DNA of 64,000 bases from Amycolatopsis sp. WQ 127309 (lineage in GTDB: Bacteria; Actinomycetota; Actinomycetes; Mycobacteriales; Pseudonocardiaceae): assembly GCF_023023025.1 (NCBI RefSeq), contig NZ_CP095481.1, forward strand, positions 6,337,001-6,401,000, given 5' to 3'. The notes beneath the pieces are model-generated. The model saw only the letters and a program-made list of their open reading frames with translations, was not told the origin of the DNA and made no database searches. The translations under genes and the position numbers were made by a program. Position 1 is the stretch's first letter; every line of letters begins with the position of its first letter. Below are positions 44,494 through 53,095 of this stretch, one piece after another.

Positions 44494-45270
44494 ATGGACC
44501 ACGCGGAGAACTTCGCGCTGGGGCGCTGGCTGCTCGTGCTCGCCTACCTCACCTCGGTGGTCGGCTGCGTGCTTGGCCTCGCCTGCGCCGTGCAGGCCCG
44601 GCACGCCGCGGACCCGCGTCACCGCCTGCGGTGGCTGGTCCTGGCGGCGGTGTCGATCGGCGGTGTCGGCATCTGGCTGATGCACTTCGTCGCCATGCTC
44701 GGGTTCAGCACGCCGGGCATGCCGGTGCGCTACGACGTCTTCCGCACCGTGCTGTCGGCGCTGCTGGCGGTCGCGGCGGTGTTCGTCGGGCTGCTGGTGG
44801 CGGGCAGCCAGGCCCGGATCGGCTGGCGGCTGCTGCTCGGCGGCCTGATCACCGGGCTCGCGGTCAACGTCATGCACTACACGGGCATGTCGGCCCTGCG
44901 GGTGAAGGGCGGCTTCACCTACGACACGCCGCTGGTGGTGCTGTCGGTGGTGATCGCCGTGGTCGCCGCGACGGCCGCGCTCTGGTTCGCGATCGTCCTG
45001 AACCGCCTGGTGCTGCGCGTGGCCGCCGGGTTCGTGATGGCCGTCGCCGTGACCGGCATGCACTACACGGGCATGGCCGCGGTGCGGATGCAGATGGACA
45101 TGTCCGCCCCGGACCCGGCGGGCACCGAGGTGTTCTCGTTCCTGTTCCCGGTGTTCGTCCTCGCGGCGATCGCGATGGCGGTGCCGCTGTGCGCCGTCCT
45201 GATCGCGCCGGCCGTCGGGACCGCCGCCGAGCGGCCCGCCAAGGCGGAGGAAGCCCTGGTAGCCCGCTGA
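44494..45270 (+). CDS. MHYT-domain membrane sensor
   Basis: A 258-residue protein with seven predicted transmembrane helices. The three MHYT motifs are visible as LMHFVAMLGF, NVMHYTGMSALRV and GMHYTGMAAVRM, with QMDMSAPDP following. MHYT domains are thought to bind copper and sense O2, CO or NO, and are usually fused to GGDEF/EAL or kinase domains; here the protein is MHYT only. It follows the DUF742 gene in the slot where conservons carry the CvnD GTPase. A ribosome site GGAGGAAGG precedes ATG 44494. It ends in a terminator hairpin that overlaps its stop codon, closing the operon. Confidence 0.9.
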   Translation: MDHAENFALGRWLLVLAYLTSVVGCVLGLACAVQARHAADPRHRLRWLVLAAVSIGGVGIWLMHFVAMLGFSTPGMPVRYDVFRTVLSALLAVAAVFVGLLVAGSQARIGWRLLLGGLITGLAVNVMHYTGMSALRVKGGFTYDTPLVVLSVVIAVVAATAALWFAIVLNRLVLRVAAGFVMAVAVTGMHYTGMAAVRMQMDMSAPDPAGTEVFSFLFPVFVLAAIAMAVPLCAVLIAPAVGTAAERPAKAEEALVAR

Positions 45271-45289
45271 CCTGCGCGTTGCAGGTCAG
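45267..45289 (+). terminator. Terminator of the conservon/MHYT operon
   Basis: A perfect 9-bp stem CTGACCTGC / GCAGGTCAG with loop GCGTT; the left arm contains the TGA stop of the MHYT gene. Confidence 0.65.
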
Positions 45290-45441
45290 CGCAAGGAATC
45301 CGCACGGTCCTCGCGGCAGCCTGACCCGGCGCTCCGATCCGCGGAGCCGGGAACGGGGAGGTTTCCGATGGGCCGAGCACGAGGGATGAGCAGGGCGCCG
45401 AGCCGGGCCCCGGTCCGCTGACGCGCGAGCGACGCCGCCGC

Positions 45442-45678
45442 GTGCGGGGGAGGACGCTGCTGCCGGCCGTCCTGGTCGTCCTCGCCCTGGACACGCCGGT
45501 GCCGGCCGAGGCCGCGACGCCGGCTTGCGCGTGGTCCTGGCGCACGGTCTCGGTGCGCCGGATCGGGACCACGTGCGTCCCCGGCCCGCAGGGGTGCGTC
45601 CGGGCCGTCGTGACGACGACCGCGGTGTTCGACGTGGCCGCTTTCCGATCGCCGGAGGACGCCGGACGCCGTCGTTGA
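45442..45678 (+). CDS. Small secreted protein, probably truncated at its 3' end
   Basis: A 78-residue ORF from GTG 45442. It has a signal peptide (RGRTLLPAVLVVLALDTPVP, cleavage near AEA-ATPACAW) and a mature region with three cysteines (PACAWSWRTVSVRRIGTTCV, GCVRAVVTTTAVF). Third codon positions are strongly GC until about 45640, after which the tail (SPEDAGRRR) looks like out-of-frame sequence leading into PadR remnants. I interpret it as a secreted-protein gene fused by deletion to the decayed operon that follows. Function unknown. Confidence 0.4.
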   Translation: MRGRTLLPAVLVVLALDTPVPAEAATPACAWSWRTVSVRRIGTTCVPGPQGCVRAVVTTTAVFDVAAFRSPEDAGRRR

Positions 45679-45950
45679 TCGTTTCGGGCACGACCGTCAG
45701 GTCCACCACGGGCAGGTCTATCCGACCCTCGCGCGGCTGCTCGAACAGGGGCTCGTCGAGGCCGACGACGTCGAGGTCGACGGCGGGCCCGAGCGGAAGC
45801 GCGATGCGCGAGCTGACCCGGCGCAAGACCCGGGGTGACCTCGTCGACCAGCTGATCTGCGACCACGCGCCGTTCCACCTGGAGGCCGACCTCCGCTGGC
45901 TGGAACTGACCGCAGCCCGGCTCGACCAGCCGGCGAAGGAGATCGCGTGA
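45665..45950 (+). pseudogene. PadR-family regulator remnant
   Basis: The frame from about 45677 reads RFGHDRQVHHGQVYPTLARL and LEQGLVEADDVEVDGGPERK, the second half of a PadR winged helix. After about 45800 the homologous continuation (ELTRRKTRGDLVDQLICDHA ... LELTAARLDQPAKEIA) is in another frame. The N-terminal recognition part (usually 'LALLGLLA..GYEL') is missing and the middle is shortened. PadR genes typically precede ABC ATPase/FtsX permease pairs, and exactly those follow. Its TGA overlaps the ATPase start (GTGA). Confidence 0.6.
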
Positions 45951-46300
45951 CCGGCGTCCTGCTCGAAGCCACCGATCTCCGGAAGACGTACGGCCCGACG
46001 GAGGCGCGCGCGGCGGCGAGCCTGCGGGTGCGCGCGGGTGAGGTGTCCAGCGGGCAGGGGCAGCGCGTCGCCGTGGCTCGCGCCCTGCTGACCGGCCCCC
46101 GCGTCGTCTTCGCCGACGAACCGACCGGCGCCCTCGACTCGCTCAACGGCGAACAGGTCATGCAGCTGCTGACGTCGGCGGCCCGCGAGCGGAACGCCGC
46201 GATCGTCCTGGTGACGCACGAACCCCGCGTCGCGGCCTACTCGGACCGCGAGGTCGTCGTCCGCGACGGCCGCACCCGGCAGCTCGAGGCGACCCGATGA
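45947..46300 (+). pseudogene. MacB-type ABC ATPase with the Walker A half deleted
   Basis: A 117-residue ORF. It starts like a normal lipoprotein-exporter-type ATPase (LLEATDLRKTYGPTEARAAA) but jumps at RVRAGEV|SSGQGQRVAVARALL from the first strand straight to the ABC signature. The Walker A P-loop, Q-loop and helical domain, about 115 residues, are gone, while Walker B (RVVFADEPTGALDS) and the H-loop (IVLVTHEPRVAAYSD) remain. Without Walker A it cannot bind ATP normally. The deletion is in frame. Its stop overlaps the permease start (ATGA). Confidence 0.75.
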
Positions 46301-46650
46301 TCCGGCGCTGGTGCGACGACCCGTGGCTCGGGATGCGGCTCGCGCTCGGTGGCGGCGGGGCCCACACGGCCCTGCCCCGGCTGGCGCTCACGGCGGCCGG
46401 GGTCGGCCGCGGCGTCGCCGTCCTGCTGACCGCGACGTCGGTGCCGCACCTGCTCGGCGCCCGGGAAGACCGGGCGGCCGCGCGGGTGGGGGCCGCGGGC
46501 GCCGCGCCCGTGCCCGGAGTCGACCCGGTCTACGCCGTCAAGCTGGTGGACGAGTGCCACGGCCAGGGCCTGCAGGGCGTCCTCGTGCAGCCGACCGGGC
46601 CGCGCGCTCCCGCGTTCCCCGGGGTGGGCGTGCTGCCGAAACCCGGTGAA
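46297..46650 (+). pseudogene. FtsX-type ABC permease, N-terminal fragment
   Basis: The first ~118 residues match an FtsX/MacB permease N-terminus: DPWLGMRLALGGGGAHTALP, LALTAAGVGRGVAVLLTATS (TM1), VPGVDPVYAVKLVDE, QGVLVQPTGPRAPAFPGVGV and LPKPGEV. After about 46650 the sequence turns into unrelated DNA (ALTRRGAIGLKPPP) and stops at 46710; the remaining ~700 residues are absent. The break marks the left edge of the less GC-biased stretch that follows. Confidence 0.7.
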
Positions 46651-46825
46651 GTTGCTCTGACTCGACGAGGTGCGATCGGCTTGAAACCGCCACCAGCGGC
46701 CGTTGACTGAACTGGCCGACTCTGGCGCCGAACGCCCGCTCATCGGCATGTCCGGATGTGAATGCCGGACCAGTGGTACGAGCGTGCGCTCAGCTCGCGA
46801 GGACGGTTCTGGGAGACTGCCCTTC

Positions 46826-47185
46826 ATGTGGAGGGGCAAGTCAGGCCGGGCGTCGGTGATCGCGGAGGCGATCGTCACGGTAGTTCACGAATCGGTCCTG
46901 CTCATGAGGGCGATGTCGCATCGACGGGAAAGCATGTGCGATGAGTTCTTCCCCGGTTGTGACTACCAGCAGCAGATCCATGAGTTGGCGGACATATGTG
47001 ACAACCTCGTGCCCGGGTTGCGGTCGACCGGTCCACGTCGCCCTCAAGACGCGTTGCAGTTCACCTGGGACAACCGGAGTCGGTACCAACAGGAGTGGAT
47101 CCGTCACTGCCTCGCCGCACGCGGGCTCCGTGTCGAAGATCTGATCTCGACGGCACCTGGTCGGCGCCGGGTGATGCCCAGCTGA
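46826..47185 (+). CDS. Hypothetical protein
   Basis: A 119-residue soluble protein of unknown function: ASVIAEAIVTVVHESVLLMR, then an acidic-aromatic block RRESMCDEFFPGCDYQQQIH, LADICDNLVPGLRSTGPRRP, and a basic helical C-terminus SRYQQEWIRHCLAARGLRVE. GGGAG lies ten bases before ATG 46826. Codon bias is weaker than in the core genes, consistent with acquired DNA. No neighbour gives a functional clue. Confidence 0.5.
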   Translation: MWRGKSGRASVIAEAIVTVVHESVLLMRAMSHRRESMCDEFFPGCDYQQQIHELADICDNLVPGLRSTGPRRPQDALQFTWDNRSRYQQEWIRHCLAARGLRVEDLISTAPGRRRVMPS

Positions 47186-47473
47186 GGTAGCCGGTGCGGT
47201 CGTGGCTGACTGCACCGATCGACCGTATCTGCGTCCGCTCATCGGCTACTTTGTTGAATGGCGGTACGACCAATGCCGGGCCAGGCGCTGGCACGAGCTA
47301 GTCCACACCTCGGCACCAGCCCCGATGACGCGCAACTCCGCTACGACCCCGGAACACCATCGCCGACAGCCACTGACACTGATCGAGCCCCCTCGCAGCC
47401 GAGCGGCTTCCTGCCCACGGCCGATACCGTGCCGGCAGCACCAGCACCCGATCGACTATGCAGAGGCCGCACA

Positions 47474-47800
47474 ATGTCCTATTCGCCAGCTCACCACGCC
47501 GTCGAACACGAAGACCTGCCCCAGCTACGAGACCTGCTCGACGCTGGTCACGATGTCGAAGACGACTGCGGGGACGGCTGGACCCTTTTGCGCCACGCCA
47601 TTGACGTCGAACACGATGGTCATGTTCAGACTGGCGAGCCACTCCACGCCGATACCACCGCGTTCCTGCTTGCCCGCGGAGCCGACCCGTTGCGGCGCTG
47701 CAACGGCATGCCTGTTGTCGAAGAAGCAGAAATCCGCGGGCATTGGCTGGCCGCCGAAATCATGCGCAGCTGGATCAGCCGCGGACACCAGTCGACCTAG
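47474..47800 (+). CDS. Ankyrin-repeat protein
   Basis: A 108-residue protein made of about three ankyrin-like repeats: SPAHHAVEHEDLPQLRDLLD with AGHDVEDDCGDG, WTLLRHAIDVEHDGHVQTGE, and TTAFLLARGADPLRRCNGMP followed by EEAEIRGHWLAAEIMRSWI. Such small proteins bind partners; the partner is unknown. ATG 47474 begins immediately before the first repeat; a longer in-frame reading from 47258 has disordered, non-conserved sequence. It lies between unknown genes in the island-like stretch, where codon bias is weak. Confidence 0.6.
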   Translation: MSYSPAHHAVEHEDLPQLRDLLDAGHDVEDDCGDGWTLLRHAIDVEHDGHVQTGEPLHADTTAFLLARGADPLRRCNGMPVVEEAEIRGHWLAAEIMRSWISRGHQST

Positions 47801-47869
47801 CCTCTTCAGCGCATCACAACCCACGAATATCTGCGGTTAGCTCACACGGTCATCGCCAGGTTCGTGTGG

Positions 47870-48312
47870 TCAGGTGCCGGAGGCCATGTAGGCGTCGGGG
47901 ATGTGGTTCGGGTGTCGGTCGAGGTTCTTGCGTGCCCGGTCGTAACGCATGGTGGTGCGCGGGTCGGCGTGACGAGCGGCGATCTGCACGTCCCGCAGGT
48001 CGACTCCGGCGTCCAGCATCGTGGTGACGAAGGTGTGGCGCAGCATGTGCGGGTGCATGTGCCAGCACTGGTCAAGATCGCAGTACGAATGGCTGACATC
48101 GCCCAGGGGGACATCAGCCAAGGTCCACGCCCGCAGATCGCGGCAGACGTCGTCCCACCACGGGAAGCCGGCGATCGGCTGACCCTGGCCGTCCGTGAAC
48201 CGTAGCGCTGTGCTGCTGCCGCGCGCGAAAACTCGATTTCGAAGCCGGCAGCCCGGGTGAAGAGGCCGCGGTTGCGCTCGGCAACCAGCTCCTGATCGCT
48301 CAACTCGTGCAC
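47870..48312 (-). pseudogene. Tyrosine recombinase (integrase) remnant
   Basis: The C-terminal catalytic part is clear: WHMHPHMLRHTFVTTMLDAG (HxLRH), VQIAARHADPRTTMRYDRAR (His and the Tyr nucleophile) and an end of DRHPNHIPDAYMASGT. An N-terminal piece (HELSDQELVAERNRGLFTRA, AGFEIEFSRAAAAQRYGS) is in a different frame, with the shift near 48200. The core-binding domain and the first catalytic Arg are missing. It is therefore inactive, but marks this area as formerly mobile. No tRNA or flanking direct repeat is visible nearby. Confidence 0.7.
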
Positions 48313-48510
48313 GAATCCTCCAGCTCACTCCAGCCGCATCCTCACGTGTCGGAGACATCAACCGCAACCATGACCACTCCCAGCGGGCGACTGATCAGCG
48401 GCATGAGCGGATGTTCGACAGAGCTCGCCTCGCCCATCCGAGCTGGCCCACCTCGCTGAGAGTGTGGCGGTCACCCATCAGCGTTTGGATGTTGCGCCGT
48501 CTCAGAACAA

Positions 48511-48547
48511 CGGCACGGTGGCGATGGTTGTGTCCGCCACCGTGCCG
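48511..48547 (-). terminator. Terminator of the secreted inhibitor-like gene
   Basis: A perfect 13-bp stem CGGCACGGTGGCG / CGCCACCGTGCCG with an 11-nt loop, 45 nt beyond the stop of the minus-strand gene at 48592. Confidence 0.65.
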
Positions 48548-48591
48548 CGCAACGGACGAATTCCCTGGAAGGGCGCGCCCTGCCGTTCCGG

Positions 48592-49101
48592 TCAGCCGCA
48601 GCTGCCAGTCACCCACTGGTGTGAACGGACCTGATAAGTGCCGGCGAGGTCACCTTTCTGACCCTGCCTCGTGCATCCGACCGAGTTGTTGTAGCCGGTG
48701 TTCCGGTAGTACCTGACGCCGGCGAAACCGGACGAGGTGCCGCGGTTGTAGACCGACTTCACCTCGGCGGTGGTCGCCCAGGAACACCGAATGGCACCCG
48801 ATGTCCAGTCCGGGTCGGCGACGCTCCACATGCATCGCCCACCGGTACCGCCGAAGCCGTTCCAGAAGCAGACGTTGCCGGGGCTGCAGTCCCACGGGGC
48901 GAGTGCGGCGCCGGTCTCGGCATCCCAGGTCGCCGGAGCGGGAATTCCCGAAGCAGCGACAGTCGTGCGGACCACCGACGTTACCGCGGTTTTCGCCTGT
49001 GCCGACGGCGCCGCACTGTGATCATTCGGATTAGTGCCGGCTATGCCGACCGGTCCGACCATTCCGATGCACATGGTAAGGACAAATGCTAGCAATTTCA
49101 T
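48592..49101 (-). CDS. Secreted peptidase-inhibitor-family I36-like protein
   Basis: A 169-residue exported protein. Signal peptide: MKLLAFVLTMCIGMVGPVGI, cleavage near AGTN. A Ser/Thr/Ala-rich linker follows, then from about residue 72 a cysteine-containing domain: WDCSPGNVCFWNGFGGTGGR, CMWSVADPDW, VKSVYNRGTSSGFAGVRYYR and a C-terminal QWVTGSCG. The 'C..G..C.W...G' pattern and paired Cys/Trp match the I36 (SMI, Streptomyces metalloproteinase inhibitor-like) superfamily, a crystallin-type beta fold. Target unknown. ATG 49101 has GGGAG seven bases upstream. A terminator follows. Confidence 0.75.
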   Translation of the reverse strand: MKLLAFVLTMCIGMVGPVGIAGTNPNDHSAAPSAQAKTAVTSVVRTTVAASGIPAPATWDAETGAALAPWDCSPGNVCFWNGFGGTGGRCMWSVADPDWTSGAIRCSWATTAEVKSVYNRGTSSGFAGVRYYRNTGYNNSVGCTRQGQKGDLAGTYQVRSHQWVTGSCG

Positions 49102-49481
49102 TAATTTCTCCCTGGTGAAAGATTCCATTTGGACGCCACGAGCGTTCCGCCTTCCAACTGGTCCCGAAAATCAGCCCCGCGGGTGACCAAAGCACTAGAG
49201 TGCACGGCCATCCGTGTGAACCGCTTGCCGGTTTTCTGCATCGGCCTGGTCGGACTGCTAAGACGGAGGCGGACACGGGTTGCGCTGGAGAGGGCGGATG
49301 GTCCGGATCGGCATTGCTACTTTCGCGGGTCACCCACAGCGGGTCGAACGGCGAGCCCCCTCGTCTCCCCGTGTGTGCCGGCTGCGAGCGATCCGCGGTT
49401 TCACGATCGCACCCGGGCTGTACACGATCAGCACATCCGGCGAACATCGAGGGATAACGCGGGATCGAGCGGAGGGGTGTC
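49102..49481. other. Gene-free divergent promoter region
   Basis: A 380-bp interval between the secreted inhibitor-like gene and the SARP regulator. Open frames here lack codon bias. The left end (49110-49150) is AT-richer and should hold the inhibitor gene promoter; the right end carries GGAGGGG ahead of the regulator's GTG. I see no clear SARP heptamer repeats. Confidence 0.45.
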
Positions 49482-52370
49482 GTGGAGTTCCTGCTCCTGG
49501 GGTCGGTCGACGTGCGATCGGGCGCCGAGCATCTGCGGCTGCCCTCCCAGCGGCAACGCGCTGTCCTCGCGGCCCTGCTGATGACGCCCAACGTGGTGGT
49601 GCCGCTGCAGCGGTTGGTGGAAGTCGTCTGGGGGGAAGCTGCGCCGGCGTCGGCGATGGCGAACCTGCGGACGCACGTTTCGCGGCTGCGACGGCAGCTC
49701 GCGGCGTTGGACAGCGGGCAGCGGATTCAGGCCCGGGCGGGCGGGTACCTGATCGAAACCCGGCCGGACGAGGTCGACGTCGAACGGTTCCACCGCATCG
49801 CCGGTCACGGGCATCGTGCGTTCGTGGCTGGAGACGACGCGTTGGCCGCACAGCTGCTTGGGCAGGCGTTGAGCCTGTGGCGAGGGCAACCGCTGTCCGG
49901 TCTACCCCCGACCCCGGCGATCGACGGTGAGGCCCAGCGCCTGCTCGAGGCCCGGTGGGCTGTCGTCGAGGACGACTGCCGGGCTCGGTTGAACCTCGGG
50001 GCGTGCGCCGACGTTGCCGGTGAGCTGCGCCGGCTGATCGCCGATCACCCGCTCCACGAACGGCTGTGGTCACTGCTGATGCTTGCGCTGGCCGGCGCCG
50101 GGCAGCAGGCGGCCGCGCTGGACGCTTACGGCGTCATCCGCGACCGGCTGGCCGATGAGCTGGGCGCCGAGCCAGGACCCGACTTGCGCGACACCCACTC
50201 GGCGGTCCTGCAGCAACGCGGTGTTCCCGCCACATTGCCCGTGACGCCCGCGCAGCTGCCCCGAGCGGCCACCGGGTTCCGTGGGCGTCACGCCGAACTC
50301 CTCGCGCTGGACCGGCTTTTGCTCTCCGGCGATGGTCCTCGCATCGTGGTCATCGCCGGGACTGCGGGAGCCGGCAAGTCCGAGTTGGCGACCCAGTGGG
50401 CGCACCGAGTCCGCGAGCAGTTCCCCGACGGCCAGCTCTACGCCGACCTCCACGACACGTGCGGTCCCGGCTCGGTCCTTGCGCGGTTCCTCCGGGCGCT
50501 CGGTGTCCCGGCTCAGCAGATTCCGCGCGACGTCATCGAGGCGACAACGCTGTACCGGTCGGTGCTCGCCGCGAAAAGCGTGCTCTGCCTCGTGGACAAC
50601 GTCACCGACGCCGCCGAGGTTCGGCCGCTACTGCCGGCGGCTTCGAGCTGCGCGGTCGTGGTCACCAGCCGTAACCGCCTGGACGGACTGGTCGCCATCG
50701 AGGGTGCCCACCGCATCAGCTTGGACGTCTTGCCGCCGGCCGACGCTGTCGCTGTGCTCACCGCTGCTATCGGCGCAGAACGCCCGGCAGAAGAACCGAC
50801 GGCCACCGCCGAACTCGCCGAGGCGTGTGCGCGGCTGCCCCTCGCGCTGCGCATCGCCGGCGCACAGATTCGGCACCGAGCCGGGCGCCGGGTGACCGAC
50901 CACCTCTCCGACATGCGCAACCAGGGTGTGCTGAACAGCCTGACCGTCGACGGCGACACCAGTGCGGTCCGCGCTGCCTACGATCTGTCGTACCAGGCTC
51001 TCGACGGCGCTACCCGCCGTACGTTTCGCCTGCTCGGCCTGGTTCCCGGGGGCGACATCACGCCGGACGCTGCCGGTGCGCTGACCGGTGCGCCGACCGC
51101 AGTGATCACCCGCCAGCTGGAGCGCCTGGCTTTCGCGCACCTGGTTCGAGAGCACGCACCGAACCGCTACCGCCTGCACGACTTGCTCCGTCAGTACGCT
51201 GCCGAACGCGCCCAGACCGAAGACGACAGCGAGGCAGCGACGCGAGCGCTTCTCGGGCACTATCTCGCCTATGCCGACGCGGCGGCAGATCTCTTGTACT
51301 CGCCCATGCTGCGCCTGCCCGGGCCGCGTTCGCATCCGGATGCGTTCGCTGACCGGGATGCCGCGCGGGCATGGCTCGGGACTGAATTCCCCAATCTGGT
51401 CGCTGCGATCCGTCACGCCCACACGCGCAATGACCCCGTGTTGGTGTGCCGGCTCGTCGACGCCCTGCGTGGGTACTGCATGAATACCTGGTCTGTCGAA
51501 GGGCCAGAACTCGCCCGGATCGGGCTGGAATCGGCGAACGCTACCGGCCGGCCCGATCTGTGCGCCGTGGCGCACAACCACCTCGCGGCATCCCACGCAC
51601 TCCGCTGCGACTTCCCGCCCGCGATCAGGCACTTCGAAGCCGCCTTGCACCTCTACCGAGCACTGCGGTCCCGCCGCGGCACGACCGCTGTGTTGAGCAA
51701 CCTCGCCTCGCTTCACCTGACCACCGGAGACCTGGAACGTGCGACCACAGCTTTCGCGGAGGCGATCGCGCTGGAGGACGCGCCCAATCCATGTCGTCAG
51801 CTGAGCTTCGGCATCCTGCACGAACACCGTGGAGACCTGGCGAAGGCCGCGGCCATTTACAAGCAGCAGGTGGCCGATGACCCTTGCGCCCTCCTCCTGG
51901 TCGCCCGGGTCGCCGTCCGTGTCGGTGACTACGTCGCAGCGCGTCACGCCGCCGAAGAAGCTGCCGAACAGGCCCGGTGTATCAACAACCGCAGCATCGA
52001 GGCGGGTGCACTCACGGTGCTCAGTACGGTCCATGCCGGCGTCGGCAACCACGCAGGTGCGGTGCACCTCGCTGAAACCGCGATCGAGTCCGCCGCAGAC
52101 CCCGCCGCCGAAGCAGCCGGGTATGCCGCCTTGGCGGCAGGCCACCTCGCGGGCAGTCAGTACCGGCTCGCGCTGCTCAACGCCCATCACGCGCTCCACC
52201 TCACCCGTCGGCTCGGTACCCGCTTCGAGGAGTGTGAGGCACTCCTGCAGTTGGCCCACATCCACCGCGCCGCCGGTACCCGGGCAGAGGCCGACCACTA
52301 CTTCGGCGCGGCCCTGCGAATCGCCGAATCCCACGGCTACCGCGGCCTTGCCGGCCGCGCACTGGGGTGA
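49482..52370 (+). CDS. AfsR/SARP-family regulator with STAND NTPase and TPR domains
   Basis: A 962-residue regulator. OmpR-like winged helix at residues about 1-85 (SQRQRAVLAALLMTPNVVVP, ANLRTHVSRLRRQLAALD, ARAGGYLIE); bacterial transcriptional activator domain about 90-240 (VDVERFHRIAGHGHRAFVAG, LHERLWSLLMLALAGAGQQA). NB-ARC/STAND ATPase about 270-560 with Walker A IAGTAGAGKSELATQW (Lys299), SVLCLVDNVTDAAEV and LPLALRIAGAQI. TPR repeats from about 680 (HNHLAASHALRCDFPPAIRH, NLASLHLTTGDLERATTAF). AfsR-type proteins activate antibiotic genes in response to ATP and phosphorylation; its targets are not obvious here. GTG 49482 has GGAGGGG. Codon bias is looser than in the core genes. Confidence 0.93.
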   Translation: MEFLLLGSVDVRSGAEHLRLPSQRQRAVLAALLMTPNVVVPLQRLVEVVWGEAAPASAMANLRTHVSRLRRQLAALDSGQRIQARAGGYLIETRPDEVDVERFHRIAGHGHRAFVAGDDALAAQLLGQALSLWRGQPLSGLPPTPAIDGEAQRLLEARWAVVEDDCRARLNLGACADVAGELRRLIADHPLHERLWSLLMLALAGAGQQAAALDAYGVIRDRLADELGAEPGPDLRDTHSAVLQQRGVPATLPVTPAQLPRAATGFRGRHAELLALDRLLLSGDGPRIVVIAGTAGAGKSELATQWAHRVREQFPDGQLYADLHDTCGPGSVLARFLRALGVPAQQIPRDVIEATTLYRSVLAAKSVLCLVDNVTDAAEVRPLLPAASSCAVVVTSRNRLDGLVAIEGAHRISLDVLPPADAVAVLTAAIGAERPAEEPTATAELAEACARLPLALRIAGAQIRHRAGRRVTDHLSDMRNQGVLNSLTVDGDTSAVRAAYDLSYQALDGATRRTFRLLGLVPGGDITPDAAGALTGAPTAVITRQLERLAFAHLVREHAPNRYRLHDLLRQYAAERAQTEDDSEAATRALLGHYLAYADAAADLLYSPMLRLPGPRSHPDAFADRDAARAWLGTEFPNLVAAIRHAHTRNDPVLVCRLVDALRGYCMNTWSVEGPELARIGLESANATGRPDLCAVAHNHLAASHALRCDFPPAIRHFEAALHLYRALRSRRGTTAVLSNLASLHLTTGDLERATTAFAEAIALEDAPNPCRQLSFGILHEHRGDLAKAAAIYKQQVADDPCALLLVARVAVRVGDYVAARHAAEEAAEQARCINNRSIEAGALTVLSTVHAGVGNHAGAVHLAETAIESAADPAAEAAGYAALAAGHLAGSQYRLALLNAHHALHLTRRLGTRFEECEALLQLAHIHRAAGTRAEADHYFGAALRIAESHGYRGLAGRALG

Positions 52371-52508
52371 GCGGCAAGACCGCAGTAGCCGTGGAGTGCT
52401 GACCCGAGCCACGGTGCCGCAGTCTCGCCAGGCGTCCGCTCTTCGGCATGTCAGTGCGTCGGCGGCAGCAGGCTGCGTCCCCGTTGTCGGTGTTCGGACC
52501 TCGCGCGA

Positions 52509-53030
52509 TCAGTGTTCGTGGTGTCCGTATGCGGGTTGAGTCGTGGGAAGCGTTGAACGCAGTGGTCGTGCGAGTGCCTGGGTGACAGGTGCGGACAGCC
52601 CCAGCGTCGGCATCGATTGCAGTTCCGCCTCGAAACCGAGGTCGACCTCGGCGCAGCCGCAATCCAGGTACTCCTCCGCGGTGAAGCATCGGCTGGCCAG
52701 GTCCGACTCGAAGTCCGGGGGCGCGAGCCCGGCAAGGAGGCGGGTCATCGGTGCGGTGACCACGGTCGGCCGGGTACGGACGTCGTCGGCCATCAGTCGG
52801 GCGAGGAGAATCGTTGACTCGTCGCAGTTGGGAACCACGATCTCGTGCCGCTCGCACGCTGCGGCCACCAGTGGTTCGGTGTCCCACCCGTTCGCCTGCC
52901 GGCTCAGGCCGGCGAGTTCGGCGATCGCGGGATCTTCAACGCCTTCCAGCAGCAGGCTGACCGCGACGTGGTCTCGAACCGGTGGTGTCCGCAGTTGTGC
53001 CTTGTGATGGGCGAAGTGCTGAGCACCCAA
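52509..53030 (-). pseudogene. Hypothetical protein lacking a clear start (possibly truncated)
   Basis: An open frame of about 170 residues ending YGHHEH at 52509: GVEDPAIAELAGLSRQANGW, DTEPLVAAACERHEIVVPNC, TAPMTRLLAGLAPPDFESDL and RCFTAEEYLDCGCAEVDLGF look like genuine protein with three closely spaced Cys. No ATG or GTG with a ribosome site starts the frame after the SDR gene's terminator hairpin at 53040-53078; a TTG near 53030 is the only candidate. It may have lost its 5' end or use an unusual start. Function unknown. Confidence 0.4.
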
Positions 53031-53039
53031 GGGGGCGAG

Positions 53040-53078
53040 GGCCTGTACGGGCTCCGGACCGGCAAACCCGTACAGGCC
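53040..53078 (-). terminator. Terminator of the SDR gene
   Basis: A perfect 12-bp stem GGCCTGTACGGG (53040-53051) / CCCGTACAGGCC (53067-53078) with a 15-nt loop, 18 nt after the SDR stop codon on the minus strand. Confidence 0.75.
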
Positions 53079-53095
53079 TGGCCGCGCCTTGGTGG

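Noticed and set aside
47186..47473. Possible gene between the 119-residue gene and the ankyrin gene
   Set aside because: Open frames are short, unbiased in codon use and without ribosome sites; nothing supportable was seen.
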